Assembly (NCBI RefSeq): GCF_900107375.1
Contig: NZ_FNPT01000018.1
Coordinates: 1 to 64,000, forward strand
Origin: Lysobacter sp. yr284
Lineage (GTDB): Bacteria; Pseudomonadota; Gammaproteobacteria; Xanthomonadales; Xanthomonadaceae
DNA: 64,000 nucleotides
Reading direction: 5' to 3'
Each line of letters begins with the position of its first letter. Position 1 is the stretch's first letter. This document shows positions 38,384 through 50,599 of this stretch, piece by piece. The translations under genes were made by a program, and so were the position numbers. The notes below the pieces were generated by a model. It ran no database searches, was not told the origin of the DNA, and worked only from the letters and a program-made list of their open reading frames with translations.

Positions 38384-38448
38384 CAAAACCACACAACCCA
38401 AGGTCGAAGAACCTCGAACCCCGCGCCCGAAAGGCGCGGGGTTTTTCG
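38372..38448 (+). terminator. ilv attenuator (antiterminator and intrinsic terminator)
   Basis: The terminator stem AACCCCGCGCC-cgaaa-GGCGCGGGGTT (38417-38443) runs into TTTTTCG. An alternative pairing joins GGGTTCG (38372-38378, in the last leader codons) with CGAACCC (38415-38421), which removes the left edge of the terminator stem. Stalling on the upstream Ile/Leu/Val codons would free the first strand and allow read-through into ilvD. Confidence 0.9.
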
Positions 38449-38529
38449 TTATGCGGCCCTGGGTTCCTTGCAACACCGCACGCGGACGTGCGGCAACGGC
38501 GACGGATTCGCCCCCAAGGAACGCCGTTC

Positions 38530-40257
38530 GTGAGAAGCAACGCCATCAAGCAAGGCCCGGCCCGAGCCCCCGCGCGCGCGATGCTGCGCGCGACCGGCCT
38601 GGACGATGCGGCCATCGCCAGACCGCTGGTCGCCGTCGTCCACACCTGGAGCGACGTCTCGCCGTGCAACATCACCCTGCGCGACCTCGCCCAGCACGTG
38701 CGCCGCGGCGTGGTTGAGGGCGGCGGCACGCCGATCGAGTTCAACACCATCGCCGTCACCGACGGCATCGCCATGGGCAGCGACGGCATGCGCGCCTCGC
38801 TGGCCTCGCGCGAGACCATCGCCGATTCGATCGAACTGGCGGTCTCCGGCCACTGCCTGGACGCGATGGTGCTGCTGGTCGGCTGCGACAAGACCATCCC
38901 CGCCGCGGCGATGGCGGCCGCGCGTTTGGACATCCCGACCGTGATCCTCTACGGCGGCACGATCATGCCGGGCCGTTGCCCGTCGAAGAAAGGCGCCGCC
39001 GACGACAAGCCGCTGACCGTGCAGGACGTGTTCGAAGCGGTCGGTGCGCATTCGGCCGGGCGCATCGACGACGCCGAGCTGCATCGGATCGAATCGCACG
39101 CCTGCCCCGGCGCCGGCGCCTGCGGCGGCCAGTTCACCGCCAACACCATGGCGATGGTGCTGACCTTCCTGGGCCTGTCGCCGCTGGGCTACAACGACGT
39201 TCCGGCGATCCACGACGACAAGCCCGAGACCGCGCGGCTGTGCGGCGAACTGGTCACGCAGCGCCTGCGCGACGGCGCGCCGACGCCGCGCCAGCTGATC
39301 ACCGCCGCCTCCTTGCGCAACGCCGCGCGCGCGGTCTCGGCCACCGCCGGCTCGACCAACGCCGCGCTGCACCTGCTGGCGATCGCCCACGAAGCCGGCG
39401 TCGCCTTCGACCTGGAAGAGTTCGAAGCCGCCGCGCACACCCCGGTGATCGCCGACCTGAAACCCGGCGGACGCTATACCGCCGCGGAAATGTTCGAATT
39501 CGGCGGCGCGGCGCTGGTGGCGCGCGAGCTGGAGACGGCCGGCCTGATCGAGGATGTTCCGACGGTCACCGGCCGTTCGTTTTTCCGGGAGCTGAGCGAG
39601 GCGACGATGGCCGCGCAGCAGGACGTGGTGCGTCCGATCAGCGACCCGCTCAAGCCGCGCGGCGGCTACTCGATCATCTACGGCAACCTCGCCCCGGAAG
39701 GCTGCATCCTCAAGCTGGCCGGCCACGGCCGCGAGCACTTCGAAGGCCCGGCGCGGGTGTTCGATTCGGAAGAAGCCGCGTTTGCCGCGGTGCAGGCGCG
39801 CAAGATCGAAGCCGGCGACGTCGTCGTGATCCGCTTCGAAGGCCCGACCGGCGGCCCGGGCATGCGCGAAATGCTGGCGGTGACCGCGGCGCTGGTCGGC
39901 CAGGGCTTGAGCAACGACGTCGCGCTGATCACCGACGGCCGTTTCAGCGGCGCCACCCACGGCTTCATGGTCGGCCACATCTCGCCGGAGGCCGCGCACG
40001 GCGGCCCGATCGCGCGGCTGCGCGAAGGCGACCGCGTCGCCATCGACGTCGCCACCCGCACCTTGAGCGTCGCCGCCGACCTGGCCGCGCGCGAGCCCGC
40101 GCGCATCGCCCCGCGCGTGACCACCGGCGTGCTGGCCAAGTACGCGCGCAGCGTCGGCTCGGCCTCGCGCGGCGCGGTCACCGCGCCCGGCCCGCTGCAG
40201 GCGCCGAAGAAGATCGAAGCGACCTTGATCGAAAACGCAGTACCCGAACCCGCCTGA
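38530..40257 (+). CDS. ilvD: Dihydroxy-acid dehydratase
   Basis: Fe-S enzyme (575 aa) that dehydrates 2,3-dihydroxy acids to the keto acids of valine and isoleucine. Motifs: '[20 protein letters not shown]' near residue 45, '[20 protein letters not shown]' near residue 115, and '[20 protein letters not shown]' near residue 190, giving the cluster-ligand cysteines. Later come '[11 protein letters not shown]' and '[20 protein letters not shown]', and '[20 protein letters not shown]' near the C-terminus. Start is GTG at 38530 with AAGGA nine bases upstream; upstream in-frame sequence belongs to the attenuator. It is the first structural gene behind the ilv attenuator and is followed by ilvC after a 56-base pyrimidine-rich gap. 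Confidence 0.95.
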   Translation: MRSNAIKQGPARAPARAMLRATGLDDAAIARPLVAVVHTWSDVSPCNITLRDLAQHVRRGVVEGGGTPIEFNTIAVTDGIAMGSDGMRASLASRETIADSIELAVSGHCLDAMVLLVGCDKTIPAAAMAAARLDIPTVILYGGTIMPGRCPSKKGAADDKPLTVQDVFEAVGAHSAGRIDDAELHRIESHACPGAGACGGQFTANTMAMVLTFLGLSPLGYNDVPAIHDDKPETARLCGELVTQRLRDGAPTPRQLITAASLRNAARAVSATAGSTNAALHLLAIAHEAGVAFDLEEFEAAAHTPVIADLKPGGRYTAAEMFEFGGAALVARELETAGLIEDVPTVTGRSFFRELSEATMAAQQDVVRPISDPLKPRGGYSIIYGNLAPEGCILKLAGHGREHFEGPARVFDSEEAAFAAVQARKIEAGDVVVIRFEGPTGGPGMREMLAVTAALVGQGLSNDVALITDGRFSGATHGFMVGHISPEAAHGGPIARLREGDRVAIDVATRTLSVAADLAAREPARIAPRVTTGVLAKYARSVGSASRGAVTAPGPLQAPKKIEATLIENAVPEPA

Positions 40258-40313
40258 CCCGTTCTCTCCCGCTCCTCCCTCCTCTCCGCTCACTCCTGCC
40301 TACGAGACCCGCC

Positions 40314-41348
40314 ATGACCAGCACCGCCTCCCGTCCCAAGATCGCCGTCGTCGGCTACGGCAGCCAGGGCCGCGCCCACGCGCTCAACCTGCGCGATTCC
40401 GGATTCGACGTCACCGTAGGCCTGCGTCCCGGCGGCCCGACCGAAATCAAGGCCAAGGCCGACGGCTTCACCGTGCAAACCCCGGCCGAAGCCGTCGCCG
40501 GCGCCGATCTCGTCGCCGTGCTGACCCCGGACATGGTCCAACCGCAGCTCTACCGCGAGGTGATCGAACCTAATATCCGCCAAGGCGCCTGCCTGCTGTT
40601 CGCGCACGGCTTCAACGTGCACTACGGCCAGATCGCGCCGCGCGCCGACCTCGACGTGGTTCTGGTCGCGCCGAAGGGCCCGGGCGCGCTGGTCCGCCGC
40701 GAATACGAAATCGGCCGCGGCGTGCCGAGCGTCTACGCGGTGCACCAGGACACCAGCGGCCGCGCCGAAGAGTTCGCCCTGACCTACTGCGCCGGCATCG
40801 GCGGCGCGCGCCAGAACGCGATCAAGACCACGTTCAAGGAAGAGACCGAGACCGACCTGTTCGGCGAGCAGGCGGTGCTGTGCGGCGGCGCGACCAAGCT
40901 GGTCCAGGCCGGCTGGGAAACCCTGGTCGAAGCCGGCTACCAGCCGGAAGTCGCCTATTACGAGTGCCTGCACGAACTGAAGCTGATCGTCGACCTGTTC
41001 TACGAAGGCGGCATCACCCGCATGCACGAGTTCATCAGCGAGACCGCCCAGTACGGCGCGCTGACCCGCGGCACCTACGTGGTCGACGACAACACCCGCG
41101 CGCAGATGCGCAAGGTGCTGGCCGAGATCCAGGACGGCACCTTCGCCAAGCAGTGGATCGCCGAGTACGCCTCGGGCAACGCCAACTACAAGGCGCTCAA
41201 GCGCGGCGACCTGGAGCATCCGATCGAAGCGGTCGGCAAGAAGCTGCGCGCGAACATGAAGTGGCTCGACAACGCTCCCAAGACCGCGGCCGCTCCGGCG
41301 CCCGCGCCGGCCGCGGCCCGCGGCGAACGACAGGAAGAGGCCGCCTGA
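40314..41348 (+). CDS. ilvC: Ketol-acid reductoisomerase, class I
   Basis: NADPH-dependent enzyme (344 aa) that rearranges and reduces acetolactate or acetohydroxybutyrate in valine and isoleucine synthesis. The dinucleotide fold is '[20 protein letters not shown]'. The Mg-binding knotted domain shows '[20 protein letters not shown]', '[20 protein letters not shown]' and '[20 protein letters not shown]'. It is the short class I form with an extra Ala/Pro-rich tail of about 25 residues after '[10 protein letters not shown]'. Its TGA and the ATG of ilvG share one base (TGATG). Confidence 0.97.
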   Translation: MTSTASRPKIAVVGYGSQGRAHALNLRDSGFDVTVGLRPGGPTEIKAKADGFTVQTPAEAVAGADLVAVLTPDMVQPQLYREVIEPNIRQGACLLFAHGFNVHYGQIAPRADLDVVLVAPKGPGALVRREYEIGRGVPSVYAVHQDTSGRAEEFALTYCAGIGGARQNAIKTTFKEETETDLFGEQAVLCGGATKLVQAGWETLVEAGYQPEVAYYECLHELKLIVDLFYEGGITRMHEFISETAQYGALTRGTYVVDDNTRAQMRKVLAEIQDGTFAKQWIAEYASGNANYKALKRGDLEHPIEAVGKKLRANMKWLDNAPKTAAAPAPAPAAARGERQEEAA

Positions 41349-43096
41349 TGAACGGTGCCCGCTGGCTGGCGCAAGCGCTGGCCGCAGAAGGCGTGGACAC
41401 GCTGTTCGGTTATCCGGGCGGCACGATCATGCCTTTCTACGACGCTTTGCACGGATCGGACCTCAAGCACATCCTGGTCCGCCACGAGCAAGGCGCGGCT
41501 TTCGCGGCCAACGGCTACGCCCGTGCCAGCGGGCGAGTCGGGGTCTGCGTAGCCACGTCCGGCCCGGGCGCATCCAACCTGGTCACCGGCATCGCCGACG
41601 CGATGCTGGACTCGGTGCCGATGGTCTGCATCACCGGACAAGTCGCGACTTCGCTGATGGGCACCGACGCGTTCCAGGAACTGGACGTGTTCGGCATGAC
41701 CCTGCCGATCGTCAAGCACAGCTTCCTGGCGCGCAGCGTCGACGACCTGCCGCGCATGCTCGGCGAAGCGTTCCGGCTGGCGCGTTCGGGCCGGCCGGGG
41801 CCGGTGCTGATCGACCTGCCCAAGGACGTGCAGAACGCCGACGCCTCGCACCTGCCGGTGCATGCGCCGCTGCCGACCGATCCGGTTCCGGCCGCGCCGG
41901 ACGCCTCGTACCACGAAGCCGCCGCGTTGATCGCGCATGCGCGCAAGCCGCTGGTCTACGGCGGCGGCGGCATTTCGCTGGGCGATGCGGTGGAATCGTT
42001 CCGCGCCTTCGTCGAAGGCAGCCAGATCCCGGCAGTGCTGACGCTGAAGGGATTGGGCGCGCTGCCGGCCGATCATGCGCTGAACCTGGGCATGCTCGGC
42101 ATGCACGGCACCCGCGCGGCGAATCTGTCGGTGCAGGAATGCGACCTGCTGATCGTGGTCGGCGCGCGCTTCGACGACCGCGCCACCGGCAAGCTGGCCG
42201 AGTTCGCGCCGAACGCGCGGGTGGTCCACATGGACCTGGACGCCTGCGAGATCGGCAAGCTGCGCCACGCCGACGCTGGCGTGCGCGGCTGCCTACGCCG
42301 CTCGCTGGATGCGCTGACCCCGGCGATCAGCGCGCAGCTGCAGGGCCGCAACGGCGGCGCCCGCCGCGCCTGGCGCGACACCTGCCTGCAGCGCAAGCGC
42401 GAGTGCGCGCCGCGCTACGACGCGCCGGGCGAGACGGTGTACGCGCCGGCGTTGCTGCGCACGCTGTCCGAGCGCGCGCCGCAGGCGGTGGTCGCCTGCG
42501 ACGTCGGCCAGCACCAGATGTGGGTCGCCCAGCACTGGCGCTTCGACGATCCGCGCAAGCACCTGACCAGCGGCGGCCTCGGCGCGATGGGCTTCGGCGT
42601 GCCGGCCGCGTTGGGCGCGCAGTTGGAGAACCCGGACGCCACGGTGATCTGCGTCAGCGGCGACGGCTCGTTCCTGATGAACGTGCAGGAGCTGGCGACC
42701 ATCGCCCGCTATCGCCTGCCGGTGAAGATCGTGCTGCTCGACAACCAGGCCCTGGGCATGGTGCGGCAGTGGCAGGAGTTGTTCTTCGAGCGCCGCTATT
42801 CGGAGATCGACCTGTCCGACAACCCGGACTTCTGCGCGATCGCCGCCGCGTTCGGGATCAAGGCGATGTACGTCGATCGCGCCGATTCGGTCGACGAAGC
42901 GCTGGACTACATGCTCGACACCCCCGGCCCCGTGCTGCTGCACGTGGCCATCGACCAGGCCGCCAACGTCTGGCCGCTGGTCCCGCCGAACCACAACAAC
43001 GCGCAGATGCTGGACCCGGAAGCGAGCGACGCCGACGCGATCGCCAGCCTGACGCCCCCCGCCGAAAAGGAGAGCGCCCATGCGATACCAGCTTGA
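41348..43096 (+). CDS. ilvG: Acetolactate synthase large subunit
   Basis: ThDP- and FAD-dependent carboligase (582 aa) making acetolactate or acetohydroxybutyrate. The ThDP glutamate lies in 'LVRHEQGAAFAANGYARASG' near residue 45. The FAD/middle domain follows 'GRPGPVLIDLPKDVQ', and the ThDP-Mg motif 'VSGDGSFLMNVQELATIARY' lies near residue 435 with the closing 'LDNQALGMVRQWQELFFERR'. It was named ilvG because its partner, which overlaps its end by 17 bases, is an IlvM-sized small subunit. It overlaps ilvC by one base, so the genes are tightly coupled. Confidence 0.94.
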   Translation: MNGARWLAQALAAEGVDTLFGYPGGTIMPFYDALHGSDLKHILVRHEQGAAFAANGYARASGRVGVCVATSGPGASNLVTGIADAMLDSVPMVCITGQVATSLMGTDAFQELDVFGMTLPIVKHSFLARSVDDLPRMLGEAFRLARSGRPGPVLIDLPKDVQNADASHLPVHAPLPTDPVPAAPDASYHEAAALIAHARKPLVYGGGGISLGDAVESFRAFVEGSQIPAVLTLKGLGALPADHALNLGMLGMHGTRAANLSVQECDLLIVVGARFDDRATGKLAEFAPNARVVHMDLDACEIGKLRHADAGVRGCLRRSLDALTPAISAQLQGRNGGARRAWRDTCLQRKRECAPRYDAPGETVYAPALLRTLSERAPQAVVACDVGQHQMWVAQHWRFDDPRKHLTSGGLGAMGFGVPAALGAQLENPDATVICVSGDGSFLMNVQELATIARYRLPVKIVLLDNQALGMVRQWQELFFERRYSEIDLSDNPDFCAIAAAFGIKAMYVDRADSVDEALDYMLDTPGPVLLHVAIDQAANVWPLVPPNHNNAQMLDPEASDADAIASLTPPAEKESAHAIPA

Positions 43097-43316
43097 TCTG
43101 ACCCTGCGCCAGGCCGAAGGCGCCCTGGCCCGGGTACTGGGCGCCGCCGAACGCCGCGGCTTCCGTCCGCTGTCGGTGGACGGCGAGGCGCAACCCGACG
43201 GCGACCGCTGGCACCTGCGCATGACCGTGGAAGGCGACCGCGCCGACACCGCCCTGCAGAGCCAGCTCGCCAAGCTCTACGACTGTCTTGCCGTCGAGGT
43301 TTCGCCATGCACCTGA
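43080..43316 (+). CDS. ilvM: Acetolactate synthase small subunit (ACT-like, IlvM type)
   Basis: 78 aa regulatory partner of the acetolactate synthase, made of a single ACT-like beta-alpha-beta unit: 'YQLDLTLRQAEGALARVLGA', 'AERRGFRPLSVDG', 'WHLRMTVEGDRADTALQSQL' and 'AKLYDCLAVEVS'. Size and position match IlvM, not the longer IlvH/IlvN. It overlaps ilvG by 17 bases and ilvE by 10, so its translation depends on its neighbours. Binding of valine as effector is not deducible; E. coli IlvGM is valine-insensitive. Confidence 0.9.
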   Translation: MRYQLDLTLRQAEGALARVLGAAERRGFRPLSVDGEAQPDGDRWHLRMTVEGDRADTALQSQLAKLYDCLAVEVSPCT

Positions 43317-44287
43317 CCACCGAAGTTCTCGAACGTCCCGAACACGCGCAGGCGCCGGCGCATGCCGCCGCGACGGTGCGCGAGCGCGCGCCTGCGCCCA
43401 GCCGCAGCATCGAGGTTCCGGCCGCGCAGCCGCAGATCTGGTTCGATGGAAAGTTCATAAGCACCGACGCACCCGAAGCGCCGCTGACCACCCATGCCAT
43501 GCACTACGGCACCGCGGTGTTCGAAGGCATCCGCAGCTACGCCACCGCCGACGGCGGCGCCGCGGTGTTCCGCCTGCCCGAACACCTGGAGCGCATGCGC
43601 AAGGGCGCGGACATGTTCGGCATCGATTTCGACGTCGAACGCGCCGGCCGCGCGGTGCTGGACACGCTGCGCGCCAACGGCCATCGCGACGCCTACATCC
43701 GTCCGCTGACCTGGATGGGCACCGGCAGCATCGGTCTGGACGTGGACCCGCTGAGCCAGCACCTGATGGTCGCCACGATGGCCAAGGTCGTGCACCTCGG
43801 CGGCGCGCGCACCCGCCTGACGGTGTCGCCGTGGAAGCGCAACCCGGCCACTTCGCTGCCGCCGCTGAAGCTGTCGGGCGCCTACGTCAACTCGATCCTG
43901 GCCAAGCGCGAGGCCAAGCAGCGCGGCTTCGACGAAGCGCTGTTCACCGACGACAAGGGCTACGTGGTCGAGTGCACCGGCGCCAACGTGTTCATGGTCA
44001 AGAACGGCGAGGTGACTTCGGTCGAGCACCGCGACGCGCTGCCGGGCATCACCCGCGACACCATGATCGCGCTGTCGGGCGCGGCTTCGCGCGAAGTCAC
44101 CCTGCACGAACTGCTGGACGCCGACGAAGTGTTCGTCTGCGGCACCGCCGCCGAAGCCTGCGCCATCGACGTGCTGGACCGCCGCGTGTTCGGCGACAAC
44201 CCGGTCACCCGCGAACTGTCGGCGCTGTACGCGCAGGTCGTGCGCGGGCAGGACCGCGGCTATGCGCATTGGCTGACGGCGGTCTGA
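43307..44287 (+). CDS. ilvE: Branched-chain amino acid aminotransferase
   Basis: Fold-type IV PLP aminotransferase (326 aa) for the last step of isoleucine, valine and leucine synthesis. After ~40 extra N-terminal residues the core begins '[20 protein letters not shown]' and '[16 protein letters not shown]'. '[20 protein letters not shown]' follows, then the PLP lysine in '[20 protein letters not shown]', and '[18 protein letters not shown]'. Its ATG overlaps ilvM by 10 bases and the next gene starts two bases after its stop. Group II-like N-terminal spacing and the YGTAVFEG motif support the branched-chain assignment. Confidence 0.94.
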   Translation: MHLTTEVLERPEHAQAPAHAAATVRERAPAPSRSIEVPAAQPQIWFDGKFISTDAPEAPLTTHAMHYGTAVFEGIRSYATADGGAAVFRLPEHLERMRKGADMFGIDFDVERAGRAVLDTLRANGHRDAYIRPLTWMGTGSIGLDVDPLSQHLMVATMAKVVHLGGARTRLTVSPWKRNPATSLPPLKLSGAYVNSILAKREAKQRGFDEALFTDDKGYVVECTGANVFMVKNGEVTSVEHRDALPGITRDTMIALSGAASREVTLHELLDADEVFVCGTAAEACAIDVLDRRVFGDNPVTRELSALYAQVVRGQDRGYAHWLTAV

Positions 44288-44289
44288 GC

Positions 44290-45401
44290 ATGGACGGCGA
44301 CGTAGTACGCACCCGGGTCGACGTCGGCGCCGCCGATCTGCTGGCGGCGCAGGCGCGGTTGCGCCGCTACCTCAGCGTCACTCCGCTGCACCACGCCGAG
44401 CGCTTCGGCTGCTGGCTGAAGCTGGAGAACCTGCAGCGCACCGGCTCGTACAAGGTGCGCGGCGCGCTCAACGCGCTGCTGGCCGCGCGCGAACGCGGCG
44501 ATCACCGCCCGGTGATCGCCGCCTCGGCCGGCAACCACGCCCAGGGCCTGGCCTGGGCCGCGTATCGCCTCGGCGTCAACGCGATCACGGTGATGCCGCG
44601 CTGCGCGCCGCAGACCAAGATCGCCGGCGTCGCCCACTGGGGCGCGACCGTACGCCTGCACGGCGACACCTACGACGAAGCCAAGGCCTTCGCGATCGAA
44701 CTGGCGCAGCAGCACGACTACCGCCTGCTGTCGGCGTTCGACGACCCCGACGTGATCGCCGGCCAGGGCACCGTCGGCCTGGAGCTGGCCGCGTTCGCGC
44801 CCGACGTGGTGCTGGTGCCGATCGGCGGCGGCGGGCTCGCCTCCGGCGTGGCCCTGGCGCTGAAGTCGCAAGGCGTGCGCATCATCGGCGCCCAGGTCGA
44901 GGGCGTCGATTCGATGGCGCGCGCGCTGCGCGGCGACCGCCGCCTGATCGAGCCGGTCGCGACCCTGGCCGACGGCGTGCGGGTCAAGGACCCCGGCCGG
45001 CTGACCCAACGCCTGCTGGCCGACCTGCTCGACGATGTGGTGATCGTGCGCGAAGCCGAACTGCGCGAGACCCTGGTCCGGCTGGCGCTGGAAGAACACA
45101 TCATCGCCGAAGGCGCCGGCGCGCTGGCGCTGGCCGCCGGCCGCCGCATCGCCGCCAAGCGCAAGTGCGCGGTGGTCTCCGGCGGCAACCTCGACGCCGG
45201 CGTGCTGGCGCAGTTGTTGTCGGAAGTGCGACCGCGCGCACCGCGGCGGCCGCGCCGTCGCAATCGCGACACCGCGCTGTCGCGCGCCGGCGCCAGCATC
45301 GAGGCGGACATTTACCGCCTGGCCAACCTGCCGCCGCCGCGCGCGGCGTCGCCCGTCCCCTCTCCCTCCCCGCATCGCACCGTTACAGAGGACATCCCCG
45401 C

Positions 45402-45405
<4 letters not shown>
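44290..45405 (+). CDS. ilvA: Threonine ammonia-lyase, short form
   Basis: PLP enzyme (371 aa) that deaminates threonine to 2-oxobutyrate, the entry to isoleucine. The PLP lysine is in '[20 protein letters not shown]' near residue 55. '[20 protein letters not shown]' and the glycine-rich loop '[18 protein letters not shown]' follow, with '[11 protein letters not shown]' near residue 285. The E. coli biosynthetic enzyme is 514 aa with a C-terminal regulatory pair of ACT-like modules. Here the catalytic core is followed only by ~55 basic and Pro/Ser-rich residues, so the isoleucine-binding domain is missing. It starts two bases after ilvE and overlaps leuA by four (ATGA). The operon context argues for a biosynthetic role despite the catabolic-like length. 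Confidence 0.93.
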
Positions 45406-47003
<1,598 letters not shown>

Positions 47004-47019
47004 AGAACGAAGCCCCTCT

Positions 47020-47104
47020 CCCGCCTGCGGGACAGGGGTTGGGGTGAGGCCCCCCCCCCTCATCCGGCCCTTCGGGCCATCTTCTCCCGCCAGCGGGAGA
47101 AGCA
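47020..47104. repeat. Family C palindromic repeat between leuA and leuC
   Basis: 'cccctctcccgcctgcggga' is followed by 'caggggttggggtgaggccc', a nine-C run (47049-47057), 'ctcatccggcccttcgggcc' and 'atcttctcccgccagcggga'. Several short stems can form. The first block matches the element at 54604-54631. It sits inside the operon, where it could act as an mRNA stability or processing site. Confidence 0.75.
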
Positions 47105-47147
47105 AACATCAAAGAACGAAAAACCAGAAGCCATAGTCGCCACCATC

Positions 47148-48578
47148 ATGACTGCAGCCACCCAACCCACCACGCTGTTCGACAAACTGTGGACCGCCCA
47201 CCTGGTCGCGCCCGAATCCGAGGCCGCGCCGGCGGTGCTCTACATCGACCTGCACCTGATCCACGAAGTGACCTCGCCGCAGGCCTTCGCCGAACTCGAA
47301 GCGCGCGGCCTGGGCCCGCGCCGGCCCGACCTCACCAAGGGCACGCTCGACCACTCCACCCCGACCCTGCCCGCCGGCGCCGACGGCCGCCTGCCCTACT
47401 ACACCGCCGAGGCCGAGCATCAGGTCGAGACCCTGCGCCGCAACTGCGCGCGCCACGGCGTCGAGCTGTTCGACTACGACAGCGCGCACCGCGGCATCGT
47501 CCACGTGATCGGCCCGGAGCTGGGCCTGACCCAGCCCGGCCAGACCATCGTCTGCGGCGACAGCCACACCGCCACCCACGGCGCGTTCGGCGCGCTGGCC
47601 TTCGGCATCGGCACCAGCGAAGTCGGCCACGTGCTGGCCACCCAGTGCCTGCTGCAGCGCAAGCCCAAGACCCTGGCGATCGAGGTCGAAGGCGAGCTCG
47701 CGCCCGGCGTCGGCGCCAAGGACCTGATCCTGCACATCATCGGCGCGATCGGCGTCAACGGCGGCACCGGCCACGTCATCGAGTACCGCGGTTCGACCAT
47801 CCGCGCGCTGTCGATGGACGAACGCATGACCGTGTGCAACATGTCGATCGAGGCCGGCGCGCGCGCCGGCCTGATCGCGCCGGACCAGGTCACCTTCGAT
47901 TACCTGGCCCGGACCCCGCGCGCGCCGCGCGGCGGCGACTGGGACCGCGCGGTGGAACGCTGGCGCGGGTTCAAGACCGACGAAGGTGCGCGCTTCGACC
48001 GCGAAGTGCGCATCGACGCGAGCGCGATCAAGCCGACCCTGACCTGGGGCACGCACCCCGGCCAGGTCGCGGCGATCGACGCGCGCCTGCCGCAGGCCGA
48101 CGACGCCGACGAAGCCAAGGCGCTGGCCTACATGGGTTTCGACAGCGGCGCGCCGATGGCGGGCCGGCCGGTCGACGTGGTGTTCGTCGGCAGTTGCACC
48201 AACTCGCGCCTGTCCGACCTGCGCCAGGCCGCGCAGGTGCTGCGCGGGCGCCGGGTGCATCCGCGCGTGCGCATGCTGGTGGTGCCGGGTTCCGAGCAGG
48301 TCAAGCGCGACGCCGAAGCCGAAGGCATCGACGCGGTGGTGCGCGCGGCCGGCGCCGAATGGCGCGAGCCGGGCTGTTCGATGTGCATCGCCATGAACGG
48401 CGACCTGGTCGGCGCGGGCCAACTGGCCGTGTCCACCAGCAACCGCAATTTCGAAGGCCGCCAGGGCAAGGGCGCGCGCACCCTGCTGGCCTCGCCGCTG
48501 ACCGCCGCGGCCTGCGCCGTGGCCGGGCAGGTGGTGGATCCGCGCGAGTATCTGACCGACGTCAAGGAGGTCGCGTAA
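47148..48578 (+). CDS. leuC: 3-isopropylmalate dehydratase large subunit
   Basis: Aconitase-family subunit (476 aa) that, with LeuD, isomerises 2- to 3-isopropylmalate using a [4Fe-4S] cluster. Motifs: '[12 protein letters not shown]' start, '[12 protein letters not shown]', '[20 protein letters not shown]' and the cluster cysteines in '[13 protein letters not shown]' (near residue 350) and '[15 protein letters not shown]' (near residue 410). Length is as in E. coli. The last base of its TAA is the first of the leuD ATG. Confidence 0.97.
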   Translation: MTAATQPTTLFDKLWTAHLVAPESEAAPAVLYIDLHLIHEVTSPQAFAELEARGLGPRRPDLTKGTLDHSTPTLPAGADGRLPYYTAEAEHQVETLRRNCARHGVELFDYDSAHRGIVHVIGPELGLTQPGQTIVCGDSHTATHGAFGALAFGIGTSEVGHVLATQCLLQRKPKTLAIEVEGELAPGVGAKDLILHIIGAIGVNGGTGHVIEYRGSTIRALSMDERMTVCNMSIEAGARAGLIAPDQVTFDYLARTPRAPRGGDWDRAVERWRGFKTDEGARFDREVRIDASAIKPTLTWGTHPGQVAAIDARLPQADDADEAKALAYMGFDSGAPMAGRPVDVVFVGSCTNSRLSDLRQAAQVLRGRRVHPRVRMLVVPGSEQVKRDAEAEGIDAVVRAAGAEWREPGCSMCIAMNGDLVGAGQLAVSTSNRNFEGRQGKGARTLLASPLTAAACAVAGQVVDPREYLTDVKEVA

Positions 48579-49195
48579 TGTCCGCCGGCATTTCCGAAGT
48601 CGTCTCGCGCACCGTGGTCCTGCGCGAACGCAACATCGACACCGACCAGATCATTCCCGCGCGCTTCCTCACCACCACCCAGCGCCAGGGCCTGGGCAAG
48701 TTCGCCTTCAACGACTGGCGCTACCTCGCCGACGGCGCGCCGAACCCCGAGTTCGAGCTCAACAAGCCGGCCAACGCCGGCGCCGCGATCCTGGTCGCCG
48801 GGCGCAACTTCGGCTGCGGCTCCTCGCGCGAACACGCGCCGTGGGCGCTGACCGACCTCGGCCTGCGCGCGGTGATCAGCAGCGAGATCGCCGACATCTT
48901 CCGCAGCAACTCGCTCAAGAACGGCCTGCTGCCGGTCGTGGTCGAGCAAGAACTGCTGGACGAGTTGCTGGAGCGCCCCGGCATCGAGCTGCGCATCGAC
49001 GTGCGCGAGCGCCGGCTGCACCTGCCCGACGGGCGCAGCGTGCAGTTCCCGCTCGACGCCTTCGCCCAGACCTGCCTGATCGAGGGCGTCGACCAGCTCG
49101 GCTACCTGCTGCGCCAGCTCGACGCCATCCACGTCTACGAACAACGCCGCGCCGCGGCCCACAACGAATCCCAGGAGCAAGTCCATGCGCGCTGA
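48578..49195 (+). CDS. leuD: 3-isopropylmalate dehydratase small subunit
   Basis: Swivelling-domain partner of LeuC (205 aa). The substrate loop '[20 protein letters not shown]' lies near residue 18, and '[20 protein letters not shown]' near residue 72 is the family signature. '[20 protein letters not shown]' follows. The ATG overlaps leuC by one base and has a full AAGGAGGT ribosome site inside leuC. The end overlaps leuB by 11 bases. Confidence 0.97.
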   Translation: MSAGISEVVSRTVVLRERNIDTDQIIPARFLTTTQRQGLGKFAFNDWRYLADGAPNPEFELNKPANAGAAILVAGRNFGCGSSREHAPWALTDLGLRAVISSEIADIFRSNSLKNGLLPVVVEQELLDELLERPGIELRIDVRERRLHLPDGRSVQFPLDAFAQTCLIEGVDQLGYLLRQLDAIHVYEQRRAAAHNESQEQVHAR

Positions 49196-50273
49196 CATCG
49201 TCGTTCTCGAAGGCGACGGCATCGGTCCGGAAGTCACCGCCGCCGCGGTCCAGGTGTTGCAGGCGGTCGCCGCCCGCTACGGCCACCAGTTCGAACTGCA
49301 GCGCCACCTGATCGGCGGCGCGGCGATCGACGCCACCGGCGAGCCGCTGCCGGCGGCGACGCTGCAGGCCTGCCAGCGCAGCGACGCGGTGCTGCTCGGC
49401 GCGGTCGGCGGGCCGAAGTGGTCCGACCCCAAGGCCAAGGTGCGGCCCGAACAAGGCCTGCTGGCGCTGCGCAAGGGCCTGGGCCTGTACGCCAACCTGC
49501 GCCCGGTGCAGCCGCACGCGGCGACCCTGGGCGCCTCGCCGATCAAGCCGCACCTGCTCGCCGGGGTGGACATGATCGTGGTGCGCGAGCTCACCGGCGG
49601 CATCTACTTCGGCGACAAGCAACGCAGCGAATCCAGCGCCAGCGACCTGTGCCAGTACAGCGTGGCCGAGATCGAGCGCGTGGTCCGCCGCGCCTGCCAG
49701 CTGGCGCGCGGCCGCCGCAGCCACGTGGTCAGCGTGGACAAGGCCAACGTGCTGGAAACCTCGCGGCTGTGGCGCGAGGTGGCGACGCGGGTCGCGCGCG
49801 AGGAATTCCCCGAGGTGACCCTGGAGCACCAGCTGGTGGATTCGATGGCCATGCACCTGATCGCCAAGCCGCGCGCGTTCGACGTGATCGTCACCGAGAA
49901 CATGTTCGGCGACATCCTCACCGACGAGGCCTCGATGCTGGCCGGCTCGCTCGGCCTGCTGCCGTCGGCGTCGCTGGGCGAGGGCAAGGTCGGCCTGTAC
50001 GAACCGATCCACGGCTCGGCGCCCGACATCGCCGGCCGCGGCATCGCCAATCCCTGCGGCACCATCCTCAGCGCCGCCTTGCTGCTGCGCCACTCGCTGG
50101 GCCTGGACGCCGAAGCCGCCTGCCTGGAGCAGGCGGTGGCCGCGGTGCTCGACGCCGGCGTGCTGACCGCCGACCTGGCTCCGGCCGGCGAGGCCGCGAC
50201 CACCGCCCAGGTCACCGCCGCGGTGCTGGCCCAGCTCGACCTGCCCTGCCACGTCGCCGAACTGCGCGACTGA
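49185..50273 (+). CDS. leuB: 3-isopropylmalate dehydrogenase
   Basis: NAD-dependent oxidative decarboxylase (362 aa), third step of leucine synthesis. Seen: '[20 protein letters not shown]', '[20 protein letters not shown]', '[16 protein letters not shown]', '[20 protein letters not shown]', '[12 protein letters not shown]', the metal-binding '[20 protein letters not shown]' and the NAD loop '[20 protein letters not shown]'. Start ATG lies within the end of leuD with GGAGCAAG upstream. It is the last gene of the operon; a terminator follows at 50412. Confidence 0.97.
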   Translation: MRADIVVLEGDGIGPEVTAAAVQVLQAVAARYGHQFELQRHLIGGAAIDATGEPLPAATLQACQRSDAVLLGAVGGPKWSDPKAKVRPEQGLLALRKGLGLYANLRPVQPHAATLGASPIKPHLLAGVDMIVVRELTGGIYFGDKQRSESSASDLCQYSVAEIERVVRRACQLARGRRSHVVSVDKANVLETSRLWREVATRVAREEFPEVTLEHQLVDSMAMHLIAKPRAFDVIVTENMFGDILTDEASMLAGSLGLLPSASLGEGKVGLYEPIHGSAPDIAGRGIANPCGTILSAALLLRHSLGLDAEAACLEQAVAAVLDAGVLTADLAPAGEAATTAQVTAAVLAQLDLPCHVAELRD

Positions 50274-50599
50274 ACGCAGCGGCCGTCCCTCCCCGCGTGG
50301 GGGAGGGACGCCACGGCATTCCTCCAACGACACAGGCCCCATGCGACGCGAACGGATCCCCGAAATAACAAAGCGAACCCCACCGCTCTCTCCAGCAACA
50401 CCCTTCCCCTCGCCCGACGCTCCCCCGCATCGGGCTTTTTTTCGTCCGCGCGCCGGCCCGCGGCCGACATCGATCCCTCACCCGCCATTGATGTGAACCC
50501 AGGCAACAATCGCCGCAACACGCTGTGCGATCATCCCGACGCACCCTGGGCCGGCGCCAAGCAGCCCGCAGTCCTACGCGAACGCGCCCCCGGCACCGC
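50274..50599. other. Intergenic region between leuB and glpD
   Basis: 326 bases without a gene. A short stem 'cgtccctccccgcgtggggg' with 'agggacg' (50283-50310) comes first, then the leuB terminator at 50412. The part before glpD contains 'gatgtgaacccaggcaacaa', which is less GC-rich and may hold its promoter. Confidence 0.5.
50412..50444 (+). terminator. Intrinsic terminator of the ilv-leu operon
   Basis: Stem GCCCGACGC / GCATCGGGC with one mismatch (50412-50435), followed by seven consecutive T residues and CG, 139 bases after the leuB stop. Confidence 0.85.

Larger units (their letters stand above)
37983..38529. other. Leader region of the ilv-leu operon
   Basis: 547 bases upstream of ilvD. 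The first ~180 hold nothing I can identify. Then follow TTGACA (38168-38173), the ilv leader ORF, an antiterminator/terminator pair and the AAGGA ribosome site of ilvD (38516-38520). Confidence 0.6.
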
